Assembly: GCA_026225945.1 (NCBI GenBank)
Contig: JAMJFZ010001133.1
Coordinates: forward strand, 8,824,501 to 8,888,500
DNA length: 64,000 nucleotides
Source: Cricetomys ansorgei
Lineage: Eukaryota; Chordata; Mammalia; Rodentia; Nesomyidae
Direction: 5' to 3'
Positions 46,000-58,629 of the stretch are shown piece by piece. The notes below the pieces were generated by a model, which was not told the DNA's origin, did no database searches, and was given only the letters and a program-made list of their open reading frames with translations. The stretch's first letter is position 1. Each line of letters begins with the position of its first letter. The position numbers and the translations under genes are program-made.

Positions 46000-46011
46000 G
46001 TAGGTAGGTAG
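45768..46011. repeat. (GATA)n array, interrupted
   Basis: About 244 bp of GATA/GATGATA-type repeats with the purest block at 45950-46000, ending in GTAG units. The overlapping 144-codon minus-strand frame is a poly-(YLSI) artefact. Confidence 0.95.
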
Positions 46012-47154
46012 AAGGCCGATATTGCATTTCTATAGACACAGCAAGGAAGGATACTTGGCAATTTGTTCTATTTGAAGAGAAAGCCAACGAATTAAATAGT
46101 TATGGAAACAGTCTTTGTGATGTCACAGTGATGCTGCTAATGAAGAATTTTCGATGTTCAAATTTATTAGGTTTTGTTTCCATTATTACTTACTAAAATA
46201 CATGATGCTGCATGTCAGTGTCCTAGTCACACCCTAACAATTAATAATGTAAATGTTGACTCTTCCTTCTTGACATTTTAAACATCCAATTAATCTCTCA
46301 TGAGCAAGAAGTTGTTATTACTCAAGCTACATTAGTAAAGAGACCAATATTCTGAGCAGAAAAACAAAGCTTCATTGTCTAACAGATGCCTAATTAGGGA
46401 GCTAAGTGTTCGGATCAAGTGAGGCGTGGAAATGGATTACACAGCACTTCCATGGTTCCATGGGTAACACGTTATTTATCAATGAGAGCAATAAATTCTT
46501 TTTTGAAAGAAAACTCGCCAAAGCTCTGTTGATCTTCTTATTCTTCTTAAGTAATTTAAATGGCAAGACATATAACTATTGTCATTATAGCTTTTATCAA
46601 GTTAAACAGTTCATTATTTCCCCAGCAGGGTTGGGGTGTGGCTCAGTGGACATAAAAAGTTTCATTTTCAGAAGCACTCCATAAGTTGCTCTTTTTAGTG
46701 AAGAATCTGTGAGTCGCTGAGATAAGAATGCAAGTTTGCAAGCACCGCAGTTATCCACAGGTGAGCTGAGTTACAGACAGGATTGGGAGAGCTGGGACAT
46801 CCCCCAGTCAGCAGCTTTGTGCAATGCATGCCTAAAAGGAGGATGGCTACATTCTATTCCTGTCTTTCTATCAAAATAAAAGAGGGAAAGTTCCATATGG
46901 ATAGCTGGGCTGAATATATCAATACTACTTCTGATTTGTGAACAAAGAAAATCTTATACTATAGTGACAATCAAAATAATTGTATTTGAAATGTGTTTTT
47001 AAAATCAAGGATTAAATGATTGCAAAGAAAAATCCATTGTTCTACCATTTAGAAATATTAGGTGACATTTATCTAACTTTAGGAAGAGGTTAGAGATTTA
47101 TCTGAACAATAGGAATAATGGCATAAATCAACTTTTGCAGTTTTAGAAACAGTC

Positions 47155-47159
<5 letters not shown>
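46012..47159. other. Unassigned DNA with a possible ID fragment
   Basis: Mostly unrecognised. GGGTTGGGGTGTGGCTCAGT at about 46627 matches the head of an ID SINE but is followed by no further homology. Confidence 0.4.

Positions 47160-47203
<44 letters not shown>
47160..47203. repeat. (TA)n microsatellite
   Basis: Pure TA run of about 22 units; strongly self-complementary. Confidence 0.97.
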
Positions 47204-47205
<2 letters not shown>

Positions 47206-48992
47206 CAACCTATCAGTTTTCCCAACTAAGAGTTTGCAGAGGTAAGGCAAGCAAAATACACACATAGAAAGATTCCTCTTCAACCTTCAGTACTCACACA
47301 TATATAATTTATCCCTTATTTATCCTCTCATTCTCTGATGCCTTCACTCTATTTTTCATTGTGATCCATTTGTGAAGACCTCGATTTATTTATTTCTTAC
47401 ATGAACTCACTTCTTTTGGGGAATTATTTTATGGATATTTGTGTGTGTAATCTGCAAATGTCTTTACTGTCAGGGGTTTATGAAAAATGTCTTGCCTATG
47501 ACTATATGATTATATTCTAGAAGTGTCACCAATTCTAAGTAAAGACCATAAACTGAACTCTCTAGAATAAAATATAACCTAGATCAAATATTCGACAGGG
47601 TTAATTGACTGATCAGAATTTCAGTTATTGTGGAGAGCTTGAATGTTGCAGGTATAGACCCAAACCATCATCTGCTGTCTCAACCCCTAAGTAGCCATTC
47701 ATTGCCAACTTCTGTGTGTAGTTTAACAGCCTTGCATCATTTACATCAAATCCTTTTTGGAATATACAAATAGATATTTTCCTGGCATCCTGTGACCTAC
47801 CTTCCTGATGTTCCCACTAATGAAGAGTGCCCAGACTTATGACATTCTTTGTTCTGATGATAAAAAAACAAACAAACAAACAAAAAAGCCTTCATAAACC
47901 TGTTACCACATTGGAGCACAGAATTTCAGGTAACCAGAATCTGTGTTTCTGGGCTACAACATATATATTTCTAGAAGAAACTCTCTCTTATTCTCTTTGA
48001 GATGAGAGCATTAGTTTCTGTACCAACAGACAATTAAAAGTACAGTTTTTGTTTCAAAATGTCACTTGCAGGTAGTCAGGTGAAACATCAAGATTTTGTA
48101 CATAAAATTAAGTGCCCATAGGAAAAATAAACTGTAGATACTCAAGTGAGAATCACTTGTATTTAAGAGTACAGCCCACAGCTTACATTCACTCCATAGA
48201 ACCATCATTACATTAGTTACTAAGACTCCTGGATGCTAACACTGAGGAGTACCTACCTCTTCTCTCCTCTTCTTCCTACCTCCTGAAACCCCATCCCCAG
48301 CTGTGGGTACTGACTTCACCTGATCTTATCTCCCTCAAGCACCTGCTAGCAAAGGAACCTGACACCTAGAACGCTCCCAGTGTTAACTTTCTTCCTTTCT
48401 AAAATATTGGCGAGAAATGGAAATGAAATCGGTGGAAATGACAAGTTTATTTAACCTGCTGCCCGTTTCATAACTCTTCTATTGAAGATTACTGTCTGAT
48501 GGCTGATGACCTTCCTGCCACAGGTATAAAGACTGGTTCTATCTTGAAGGGTTCCCTTTGGAAGTCCCCAAGGTGATGCCCAGATATGATAGTTTTACTT
48601 CTAAAGCCGACGTGGTAGTACTTGACTACGCTTAGACAATTTCTGCCCTTCACAGAGCTAGGGACTGCTATCTGGGCTGAATAACTGGAAGCCCTTTTGG
48701 AAGTGAAGCACATCAAGTCTCTTGGTCCTTAGGGGTCAGCCCTTGATTCCAGTTCAAAAATGCTCTCAAAGTCTCACTGAATGTCTGTCTTATTTCATAA
48801 AGGTTTTTCTTTTAAAGTAGTCTGGTATGATGACTGATGGACTGCTGTGTCTCTGTAGAGGACAGTATGTAAAAGCGGTGCAGTGCTAAAAACACAGGGT
48901 CCTGAGTGTTAACAGGGGATTTCAAGCATCCAATTAATTTTCAAGGAACATGTAAAATAGCAACAGGCACTTGAAAGAATTATATCACTTGG

Positions 48993-48993
<1 letters not shown>
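47204..48993. other. Unassigned DNA
   Basis: About 1.8 kb with no recognised repeat except an (AAAC)n stretch near 47867. No coding features. Confidence 0.4.

Positions 48994-49045
<52 letters not shown>
48994..49045. repeat. (GT)n microsatellite
   Basis: About 26 uninterrupted GT units. The next 120 bp are GA/CA-rich low-complexity sequence. Confidence 0.97.
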
Positions 49046-49048
<3 letters not shown>

Positions 49049-49165
49049 AGAGACACAGTCAGGCAAGAGAGGGGAAGAGAGGAAGATAGGAAAAGGGGGA
49101 AGAGTGAAGACATGTAAATACACACAGCGAGATAAAGAGAGGAGAAAGACACATACACACACAGG

Positions 49166-50019
49166 AGAAAAGTAATCTAGAATCAAGAAGTCATAAAAGC
49201 AATAGAACCATCCATGGAATGGTGTTCACCAAAGGCTTTGTAGTTAGCTTAAGAATCCGCACTTGGGAATCTTACCAGAATGCATTTCAAAGTTGAGTGC
49301 TAGGGTAATTCTCCCTGAGTCATAAGGTAAATTGAAGACATTGTAAGTCAGTTTCTCAAATGTTGCTAAACGCTTCAAAGAAACGAAAATGAGAAGTGAT
49401 GGGATTCAAGACGGATAGATTTCTTTTCTAATATACTAAAGCAGGAAATAAAAGACCTGTTATGATGACAGTTAATCGTCCATCTTAATGAAAAGCCTTG
49501 TGGAAAAGTGAATGGAATGTTCAAATTTTGATCAAGTAAGTACATGACTTTTTCATAGACTAAAATGGGATATATTTACTTGACATAAAAAGCAACTGTA
49601 TCTCCTCTATTTGTTAATATATCCTGCCCTGCCATACACAGGAAAAATATAACCAGAAATTTCTGTCTGTCCTCCTCAAAGTTGTTTAATCTAAAAATAT
49701 ATTCTTGTATATGCATTTACTAATTCACTTAAACAACGGTCTATAGGCTTACTCTGGAAATGAAGGTATTGTTTAATTTGCAAACTCCCTTCCCTTCTTC
49801 ATTCTGCTAATAGAGTTATGCTATTATTTGTAGCTCCACTCTGAGCAGCTTTAAACAAGTTTATTGGACAATTTTATGTAGTATAGCTTCACACTTACCT
49901 CATTTCTTCAGTTATGCAGCACGTCATGGCAGGCACTGTTTGCTGTTCATATAGCATCACTTTCCCCTTTTTATTCTGTTTACAGAAATCTAATTCTATC
50001 TTCTGAGAATCTAGGGCAG
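49166..50019. other. Unassigned DNA
   Basis: No recognised repeat or coding feature. Confidence 0.4.
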
Positions 50020-50155
50020 TGATAGCACTGACCTTGTGAAGTAGAAGATTATATGAGTTAAAATGTATACAATCCCCAACATAGTATCCTATATAGAGGA
50101 AATAGCTGTTTGTGATAGCTAACACTGCTGGTGAGTCAATTATTATTAACATCCT
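50020..50155 (+). mobile_element. MIR-like ancient SINE, 3' part
   Basis: GAAGTAGAAGATTATATGAG, GTTAAAATGTATACAATCCC, CAACATAGTATCCTATATAG and GTCAATTATTATTAAC follow the MIR 3' half. Diverged. Confidence 0.45.
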
Positions 50156-50390
50156 TTAGGTCTCAGGGGAATAAGCCAACCCTTTAGGGTAAATATGAGA
50201 ATATCATTACCTTTTGCCAATAAGTAGCTGGTGAATAAAACATTATGGGATGTCTGCTTTGAAAGTAGAGCTGTTTCTGGGAGTACACACATCCTTGTGA
50301 GTGGACATAATAAATTGTAGTAAAAGTAAAAGTCAACTTAAATAAATGTTATAGGAAAATGTTCAAGCTATAGAGAAATCTGCAAAGAGG

Positions 50391-50625
50391 CCGGACAGAT
50401 GGCTCAAGGGCCAAGGGCATTTGCTGCTCTTTCAGAGGCCCTCATTTGGTTCTGAGGACCCACAACTAACTGTGACCCCAGCTCCAGAGGATCTGCTGTC
50501 CTTGTGTTCCTTCTGCAAGCATTTCCATTCATGTGACATATTCATACACGTATTCATACATATAAACTACAAACACATATTCATACATATAAATGAAAAA
50601 TAAAATAAAATCTTTAATAACAAGA
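50391..50625 (+). mobile_element. B2/B3 SINE
   Basis: GGCCGGACAGATGGCTCAAG (head), GCTGCTCTTTCAGAGGCCCT (box B), CCAGCTCCAGAGGATCTGCT and an A-rich tail with AATAAAATAAAATC. A short TTCATACATATAAA duplication lies before the tail. Confidence 0.92.
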
Positions 50626-52980
50626 GAAAATCCTTCATAATGTGGGGCAAGGAAGGACTTCTTAGTAAGCTAAAAAGAAAATAAACAAAAACAAACAAAC
50701 AAACAAAAAAACCAACCATAAACTACCAAGAGAAACCTCAATGCCTTGACTATCATCAAATATAATTCAAACCTCAACAACAGTCAGTGTATCCACAAGA
50801 CAAAGTTGCATCTCCTATAAGTGAACATGGAGATGTCACCAAGAAGAGTCTAGTAGATTGTACACAACACACAACTGGATAATTAAGGAAACCACACTAA
50901 GGAACAATAAACTCCAGCGTTGTTCAAATGTAATTACAAAGAAGTGGCCAGTCTTCTGGTAATCTAGAGACTGTGCTACTTTTTCCTAGCAAGGCTGACC
51001 ATGCTCATCATCTACAAGTAGCCAACCTCCAAGTGAAACACCTCCCTTGTGTTTTCATTGTAAGGTGACTTCCATTATATTCTACCTGTAGGAATAAGCC
51101 TTGGGTCATGTATATGCAACTGATTTTGATGCTTCCTGCACCATTTGGTCAGTTGGATTCATATGGCTCAGCTGTGTTTCTCAAGTCCAATTTTGATAGC
51201 AATTCTCTAATGAAGAGAAATTGTCTGGCAAACCAGCTCTCCGTACTTCACAATGCTACTTGTGAAGTACTCCCTCCCACCTCTACTAGCTAGGTGTATT
51301 CTCATTTATTACAGTGCTTTGGCTCTATTTAAAATTACTTCAGACAGTCTAGAAGCAGGAGCTCTTTTATATGTTGGAAATATTGCTTCTACGTAAGTGA
51401 TTCTGTTATATACATTTGTTTTCTGAAATAAAATTTGTGAAGTTCAGAGTAGAAAATAAATGTATTAATATTTTAAAATATAATTAACATGAACTTGCAT
51501 TGATTTTATTATTATATAAAGACATAATTGTTCTTCCACAAAGTCATATTTCTTCTAATTCTCCTCTTATTGTTACCAAGGAAATATGGGGGGGGGATAA
51601 TATTAACTAAAAGAGTGATTCATATTTTTTATCATCCTTCTCTAATATAGAAATAGATAATTCTTAATTACAAAAGTTAGTAGCAAAATAGACATATTTT
51701 CTAATTCAGAGAAAATCTTAATCTCCTTCCTCAGGATCTCAAATCTGATGGCTATGAAACAGAGGCATATGGCTCATCTCCACTCCTTGCAAAGGATAGT
51801 CTTTTGGATGTGAATCCATAACAGATGCACTGGAAGCTTTTTTATTAGAAATAAAACAGGAGGAACATTCAGAAAAAGCCCATTATCTTACAAAGTGTGA
51901 ATTAAGCCACACAAAACAGTATGAACTCAGATATTTCTGTGTTTATTTGTTAGTTACCTTTGCCATACTTAAGTCATTCTAGCATGTCATGCCAATCAGA
52001 TTAAAATATACCAGAAGACTATAATCAAAGGACACCATGAAGTTTTCAGTGTTTTTTTTTTTTTTTTTTGTTTGCTTGTTTTGTTTTGGTTTTTGCATTT
52101 TAGTAGATCCTGGTCACAACTCCAGATATAAATCTGTTAATGTCTCTATCAGTAACTGTTGATAAGACTGGGTAAATCAAATGTAAATTATAGACAAAAC
52201 CACCTTTGTTCATTATATTTCTCTTCATTATGATACAATACTTGACAGAAGTCACCTAAGAGAGAAAGGAGTAGTCTGGGATCATGGTTTCAAAGGTTTT
52301 AGTTCATAGGCTTATTGTGATCTGTATGCTTAGGCAAAACATCCTAGTAGCCAGGGTGTACAGTGAGAAATTTATCTTACAGCAGGAAGGAAATAGAGAA
52401 AAAAGAAAGACCAGGACCAGGTACAACCCTCAAGGAATGTTTTCAGTTTCTTACTTTCTCTGTCAGGCTCCTCCTAATGTTTCCAGAACCTCCTAAAAAA
52501 GGTCCACATTCTAGGGAGCAAGTGTCCAACAGAAAAGACTTGGGTGGGGGGAGGGGATTTAATGGTAAACCTTAACACCATTTACTATCTAATCTGGCCT
52601 GAACTTGTAAAAGTATGTAGCTAGTATTGAGAGTTGACTGGGTTTTTTTGAGACTGGTGTAATATCTACTAGTTGTTTATAATTCTTCATTGAGATTTTA
52701 ATTGTCCGTTTAATTGATTGTTGAAAAGTATCAGCATTCTTGCCAATGGGCAGTGAAGTATTTCCAGTTCAGAAACTGACCACTAGCATCTAGGCTCAAC
52801 TCAGAAAGCTATTGTTATCCAGCTTCTGAGTAAGTCTGAATAGGAAACCAGTACCAAGTGGTCAATCAGATCAACTAAACTTTACAAATCAATTGTGTTG
52901 TAAAATATTGAAGGTTAGAGTGAAATACCTCTCTGGCATAGGTGAACTTATAGAGCATCACGGTGATAACCTAGGAAAGT
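50626..52980. other. Unassigned AT-rich DNA
   Basis: About 2.3 kb with no recognised repeat apart from an (AAAC)n stretch near 50690, a G run at 51589-51596 and a T tract at 52053-52070. Confidence 0.4.
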
Positions 52981-53172
52981 ATTGTGAAGTGTTTTGCCTG
53001 CATGTGTGTATGTGCATTACATTTGTGCCTGGTGCTCCCCAAACCCCAAGTCAGAAGAAAGCACTGGATCCTTTGGAACTGAAGTTATGGCAGTTGTAGA
53101 GGTCCCAGCAGAACTTATTCTAGGTCTTCTGCAAGCAATAAGTACTCTTAACCACTGAGCCATTGACGCAAA
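52981..53172 (-). mobile_element. B2/B3 SINE
   Basis: Reversed: GCCTGCATGTGTGTATGTGC, CAAGTCAGAAGAAAGCACTG, CTTTGGAACTGAAGTTATGG, CTCTTAACCACTGAGCCATT. Confidence 0.88.
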
Positions 53173-54582
53173 CCTCCCTGCACATTTTGATGAATGGATT
53201 TTTTTTTTTATTTTTTCTATTGTCTCTTGGTTTTGTTAATATCATTCACATAGTAAAAAAAAAAAATCAAAACCATATCCAAGATGTAATAATCTAAGAA
53301 ATTACTTCTTAATGTATGAATCCTAACTCCTATGTCAGTCAGCATCCTTTGATACCCAAAGGACTCTGTGCATCCAGAGTCATCACTCCAGACACACGCA
53401 CCTGGCAATGATCACTCCAACAGTCACTGTTACTCAGAAGTCAATATGTGGGTGATGGTCAATCTTTTTTTGCTCAATTTAATTTTATTAAATAACTTTA
53501 TTTTCAACAGCCTTACAAATTCTCAGTTGTTCACAGGTACTTTGTGTGTTTGAAGTGCCATACTTCCACTTAGTTAAAGAGATGTGAGCTTCTTTTATTC
53601 AATACAATTTTTAACTTGTTCAAAGTCAAAGTCAGCAAGGCATAGATAACCCATTAGCCAAAAAAAAAAAAAAAAAAAAAGGAAAGATGAGCTGAGTGAC
53701 TTTATGTTAGAAAGAAAATTTTTAAAAGAAGATAATCTATTTCTATATTTTCTCATTTATAAAATATAAATTAAGATATCTCTTGTTTCTTTTAAATTTT
53801 TGAATCTAGATTATTCAATTTAGCGGGGCTTCAAATCAATATAAAATATTGACAAGCCAATACATATAACAGATCAGCACATAGATTTTTTGACTCATTT
53901 GGTGAGTCCTGAAGCACTCTATGAGATGTAACCTGAAAGAGCTATGGCTATAGCCATATAACATGCACAAGATTCTGAGGCTTGATTGCCAACAATGAGT
54001 ATAGAAATATTCCAGTAAAACTTAACATCAATCCCAGATTGCTACAATAGTTTAAAACAATACTTATCTAATCTGGGAATATTAACCCTGTCACAATTTA
54101 AATGAAATAGTATGTCAGTAGTCATAGCAACATGTGAAAGGAATGTAGAAGAGCTGCTGTTTTACACATAAGAGCAAACTACTCAAACCTGTATATGTCT
54201 GATGTATTGAAATAGTGCCTGCACTAAAAATATAGACATCTTCTGAGATTGCTTTTTGCATTGCTAATGTATGTGGTTTTGGTAGAATTCTTTCCTTCTC
54301 ATTTTTAAGAAAAAAATGTGTATATCTACAGCTATCTGGGAAATACAGGAAGCATAGAGCATGGTCATTACATTAACAAAATACATGCTCACAAATTTAA
54401 TGTAATCATACCCATATTCATAATGCTATCAAATATTTAGGAAATTCACAGATTTGTATAATATCTTATATTTTATCAAAAAAATGACTATAAGTAGGAA
54501 GACAACTGGGATACAGAAGGTAATTTAACTTAGAAACCCAAAGAATACCTGCCACCAAATAACCCAATATATGTATAGTATA
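53173..54582. other. Unassigned AT-rich DNA
   Basis: About 1.4 kb with an A tract at 53659-53680 and no recognised repeat or coding feature. Confidence 0.4.
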
Positions 54583-54979
54583 TGTCTTAGTGTTTTATTG
54601 CTATGAAGAGATACCATGACCACAGCAACTCTTATAAAGGAAAGCATTTAATTGGGGCTTGTTCACAATTTCAGAGGTTTAATCGAATGTCATCATGGGG
54701 TTGGGGAGCATGGTGCCATGCAGGCAGACATGGTGCTGGAGAAGTACCTGAGAGCTCTACATCCAGATACACGGGTAACAGAAGGAGAGCAAGCCACTGG
54801 GCCTGACTTGAGCTTCTGAAACCTCAAAGCCCAACCCCAGTGACACACTTTCTCCGACAAGACCACATATACCCCGACAAAGCCACACCTCCTACTACTT
54901 CTAGGTAACACCACTCTCTGATAACTAAGCATTCAATTATATGATTCTATAAGGGCCATTTCCTATTCAAACCACTACA
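54583..54979 (-). mobile_element. MaLR-type solo LTR, copy 2, with 5-bp target duplication
   Basis: On the plus strand it reads TGTCTTAGTG ... AACCACTACA, so both ends are TG/CA and on the minus strand it starts TGTAGTGGTTTGAATA. GTATA flanks it on both sides (54578-54582 and 54980-54984), a 5-bp duplication typical of ERVL/MaLR. It shares CTTATAAAGGAAAGCATTTA, CTGGGCCTGACTTGAGC and CTTCTGAAACCTCAAAGCCC (reversed) with the copy at 214-575. No internal sequence lies next to it. Confidence 0.78.
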
Positions 54980-54984
54980 GTATA

Positions 54985-56142
54985 TGTGTTTTATATATTG
55001 GCTTTCTCATGAGCCTCATGTGTCAAAGGCATATTTACACTGCATTTAAATCAAAATATGCATTTGTTAATTACAACATCATTAGTATATATCTATAATA
55101 CTATGTTGTTTATAATAAAGTACAGGTGTTAATGCAGTGATTTATAACAAAAATCAAATGATGTCTCTCTTTACCTATATTTATGTAGCTTATTATTATA
55201 TATTTATATATTCACATTTATATGTCTCTATGTGTGTGTGAGAGAGATTTTTTATAACCAAGGATATATCTTTAAAGACACCTCTGATTGGCAGTAATAA
55301 GAGCTTGACTAATTTTTCTATTTTCTATGATAATAATTTTTCTTAGTAAAATGAAGATAACAATGTTCCTAAGCTTTTACATTGTGAATTTATATAGGCA
55401 AAACTCTTCTGATAAGTAATGTCTTCCCAACCAATGCTGGCTGTTGTTTTTATTGTGACTTTGTTAAAGTTGTTTTTGAGAAACATTCCTTGATAACCAT
55501 CCTAAACAGTGAAGCTGGGTACAGCAAACTGGCTGACTGGGATGCGAGAGTTCTGGTCCCATATCTTTGCTCCCTTCAGGCTAAGAACATAAGTAACTAA
55601 GGCCACCTTACTAGGTGAAGTTTTGGGAACTGGAGTCGTGTTTCACTCTTTATGTCCCTAATGTGAGTATCATACATGAGAATTCACTTTTACTTGCTAT
55701 AGGTCCTCTAAGTGGATTACACTGTAGACATTGACATGACACCAAATCTATCATGATTATCTTCAGCCTAGTATATGCAGAGGGGATCCCAAAACAAATA
55801 CAGGTCCAACACAGAAAGAACGAAACTAAGGTGACCACAGGGACTGCTATGAACATTATGGACTAAGAAGAAATCATACAAACTGCAGCCAGAAACAGCG
55901 GGCACAGAATTACCTGCACATTTATAGTCAAGGCAGTCTTGAAATACTTTCGAAAAGGCATGAAGACAAAGGCCAGAAAGTCACTTTCAGGGTCATATTT
56001 TAAAAGATTTCCCAGACACGAAACAAAGGAAGAAATACAATTTTCTGTACCAATGATAGTTTGAGGGGTAAGTAATCCTATTTGGGAAGCACTACATTAT
56101 TCAGTTGAATGTGATGTGTGGGCAAACTCTCTTAAAGAAAAC
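54985..56142. other. Unassigned AT-rich DNA
   Basis: About 1.2 kb, no recognised repeat or coding feature. Confidence 0.4.
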
Positions 56143-56225
56143 TAAGTAATTATCAAGCACCTGATACATTCCAGGCACCAAGTTGAATGACTTCTCATTC
56201 CATCATCATCAGAATAGCATTCTGC
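56143..56225 (-). mobile_element. MIR-like fragment
   Basis: ATCAAGCACCTGATACATTC followed by CAGGCACCAAGTTGAATG matches the complement of the MIR 3' half ('gcctggcacatagtaggtgctca'). Confidence 0.45.
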
Positions 56226-56552
56226 AGTTAATACACTGATTTAATTTGTTGATAGTATTACCATTGTCTCTTATTGTTGAATAAAAAGACTTGGGGATGT
56301 TTTGAGCAAGGGACTGTGAGGAAAACTGGTGAGCCCCGCTTGCTTGGTGAGTTCACCATCAGGATCCTGGCAGTGTCCTTACCAGGGAAGGCACCAAAGC
56401 GAAGGTGAAGAAAACTGCCAAAAGTCTCAGTGTGATATTGCAAGCTCCGTCCCAAAGCATACATACATGGAAAAACAACATATATGAAACAAATAAATGT
56501 TCTTACTTCCGTTTGGTTACATTCTTATGTGTTCTTCTGCTATGCTATTTTA

Positions 56553-56561
<9 letters not shown>

Positions 56562-56583
<22 letters not shown>
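56562..56583. repeat. A tract
   Basis: About 22 A residues. An AATAAA at about 56491 lies 70 bp upstream, so the preceding 250 bp could be an unrecognised retroposed transcript, but no gene is recognisable. Confidence 0.85.
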
Positions 56584-56599
56584 CAGTCAAGTGATAGTA

Positions 56600-57128
56600 A
56601 CAAAGTTACATTTCAAGGGAACTGTAGATCAGCCATCTTTAATCAGTTCTGCCTCAGTGCCTTGACAACCAAGGATATGGTTTAGGATGCCTCTCTTTCC
56701 TAAGCACGATAGGTACTCATAGGGCGAATAACATTGAATTTACTTTCTTATTTCTAGAGGTATCTTATTATTTTTATTTGTTGGGGGTTTCTTTCCTGTA
56801 TATTTTTCTTCTATAAATCCAGCCATTCGTGTTTGTTTTCCCAAGTTTAATTATCATCCTAACCACATGTACTGGTTGGCTTTTAGCAATTTTGCCTTGC
56901 ATATATTCCCCATGATTGTTTTTATTCTATGTTAAGAAGTATCCATTCCATTCTTGCTAGTACCGATACAGATTTTATCTCTGTAAATTTATTTTATTCT
57001 GTATATTTCTTAGTTTCTCTGTGTTCTTGCTTACTAAACCCCCTTCTTAAAAATAATAGTACTACTATCTCGTTTAAGTCTCTTTTGTAAATTTTTAAAT
57101 TTATTTTTAAATTGTAGAACTTTATCCT
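56600..57128. other. Unassigned AT-rich DNA
   Basis: No recognised repeat or coding feature. Confidence 0.4.
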
Positions 57129-57284
57129 TGTGCTTAATTGGGTAGATTGTGCCTGTAATATTGGCAATGGAGAAGCTCAAGCCAAGAATATGACTGACAT
57201 TTGGAGACCTGGCTGAGGTCCATAGTATGTTCTAGACCAGTTTAGGATAAAATGAGACCGTCTCTAGAAAATAAACAGATGAAA
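57129..57284 (+). mobile_element. Proto-B1-type SINE, old copy
   Basis: GTAGATTGTGCCTGTAATAT, GGCAATGGAGAAGCTCAAGC, GACCTGGCTGAGGTCCATAG, GATAAAATGAGACCGTCTCT and an A-rich tail. The 7SL-like order is kept but divergence is high. Confidence 0.7.
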
Positions 57285-57387
57285 AGACCTATTAATTAAT
57301 TAAAATATTTTTTCTTCATTTAAGAGATGCGTTTTCAAATGCCTTTTGTAATTGTGAAAAGTCAATTTTCTTCAGCAGGTTATTCTT

Positions 57388-58615
57388 TTTTTTTTAATTC
57401 TTTTTTCTTCTTTTGTATAATACATATCAACAACTCTCCTACCCTCCCTCCATCCATCCTAGCTCCCTCATCATCCCTCACCTCCTATTAGGTATCCTCC
57501 CCATCCCTGCCCACTCATCCCCACCCCTGCTTCTCCCCACAGAAGAGAGCAATCCTCCCGGGGCTACTGCTCAAACAGGGCACAACAAGATGAGACAAGG
57601 CTGGGCACTAGTCCTTACATCGAGGGTGGTCTAGGCAACCCAGCTGAAGGAAATGGGTCCCAAGGGCAGGCAAAAGTATCAGAAATCCCCCACATACACA
57701 GTACCATGTAGGTTCTCTGCCAGAACCCCAAACCAGACAACCACAGGACCCTTCAGACCCTGCAGCTTCAGGCTCTGAAGGACCCCAAGAAGGTTGGTCC
57801 ACTGACTCTGTGGGGCCTGCTCTCCTGCTATCCGCGGCCCCTCTGGTCCTTAAGTGCTTCCTCTCCCTATTCTGCGAATTTTCCTGAGCTCTGCACAATG
57901 TTTGGCTCTAGTCCTCTGCATCTGCTCTAATCAGTTGCTGGCAGAAGCCCCTCTGATGGAGATTGAGCTTGGTAATGATCTAGGAGTAGAACAGGATATT
58001 ACTAGAAATCATTTCCAGCTTACCTAGTCTTAAGTTCTTACCCTGTCCTGCAGTTTCAGGCAGGGATTCCCTCCTTTGGCATGTGTTTCTGCCCTTCTAC
58101 TGTCCCAGAGGGTCCTATAGGGAGGATGGATTATAGGTTGAAGGTTTTGTGACTGGGGTGGTGTCCCAGTCCCTCCACTGGGAGCCCTGCCTGGTTACAG
58201 GAGATGGCCTGTTCAGGATCCCCATCTCCCATTGCATTATGTCATCACCAAGGTCTCCATCATGGAGTCCAGTGAGTTTCCACTGCCCTCGGTCTGGTCT
58301 CCAGATACGCCCTTAATGTCCTCCAATTTCAGTTGTCTCTCCATATATTCTTTACCTCAATCCCTCTCCCCACACCTGGTCTCTTCTCTTCCCATTCCCA
58401 TCCTCCCCAGCCCATCTGTTGCATTTCCCCTTTACCAGGGAGCTCCCTGTGTCCCAACTGAGTCCCTCCTTGTTGTTCAATCTCTCTGGGTCTGTGGAAT
58501 GCTGTAGTTTTGTCCTTTGCTTAAGAGTTAATAACCGCATGCCAGAGTTTTTTTCTTTCTGGGACTGGGTTACCTCACTCAGAATGATTTTTTTCTAGTT
58601 CCTTCCATTTGCCTC
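57388..58615 (-). mobile_element. LINE-1, 5'-truncated, with target-site duplication
   Basis: Opens with TTTTTTTTAATTC (reversed tail), then C/T-rich 3' UTR, then late ORF2 blocks in reverse (GACTGGGTTACCTCACTCAG at its right end). AGCAGGTTATTCTT (57374-57387) on the left and AGTAGGTTATTCTT (58616-58629) on the right form a 14-bp target duplication with one mismatch, defining the insertion exactly. Only the 3' 1.2 kb was inserted, so it was dead on arrival. Confidence 0.93.
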
Positions 58616-58629
58616 AGTAGGTTATTCTT

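Noticed and set aside
44326..46011. Regular repeats as a possible CRISPR-like array
   Set aside because: These are simple GGAA and GATA microsatellites in vertebrate DNA with no spacers.
45653..46087. 144-codon minus-strand frame
   Set aside because: Poly-(YLSI) from the GATA array.
54577..54987. hAT-type DNA transposon flanked by a 9-bp AGTATATGT repeat
   Set aside because: The 9-bp match is explained by a 5-bp GTATA duplication plus the element's own TGT start. TG...CA ends and similarity to MaLR termini fit an LTR better.
56281..56583. Processed pseudogene ending in an A22 tract
   Set aside because: AATAAA and an A tract are present but no gene, reading frame or target duplication could be recognised.
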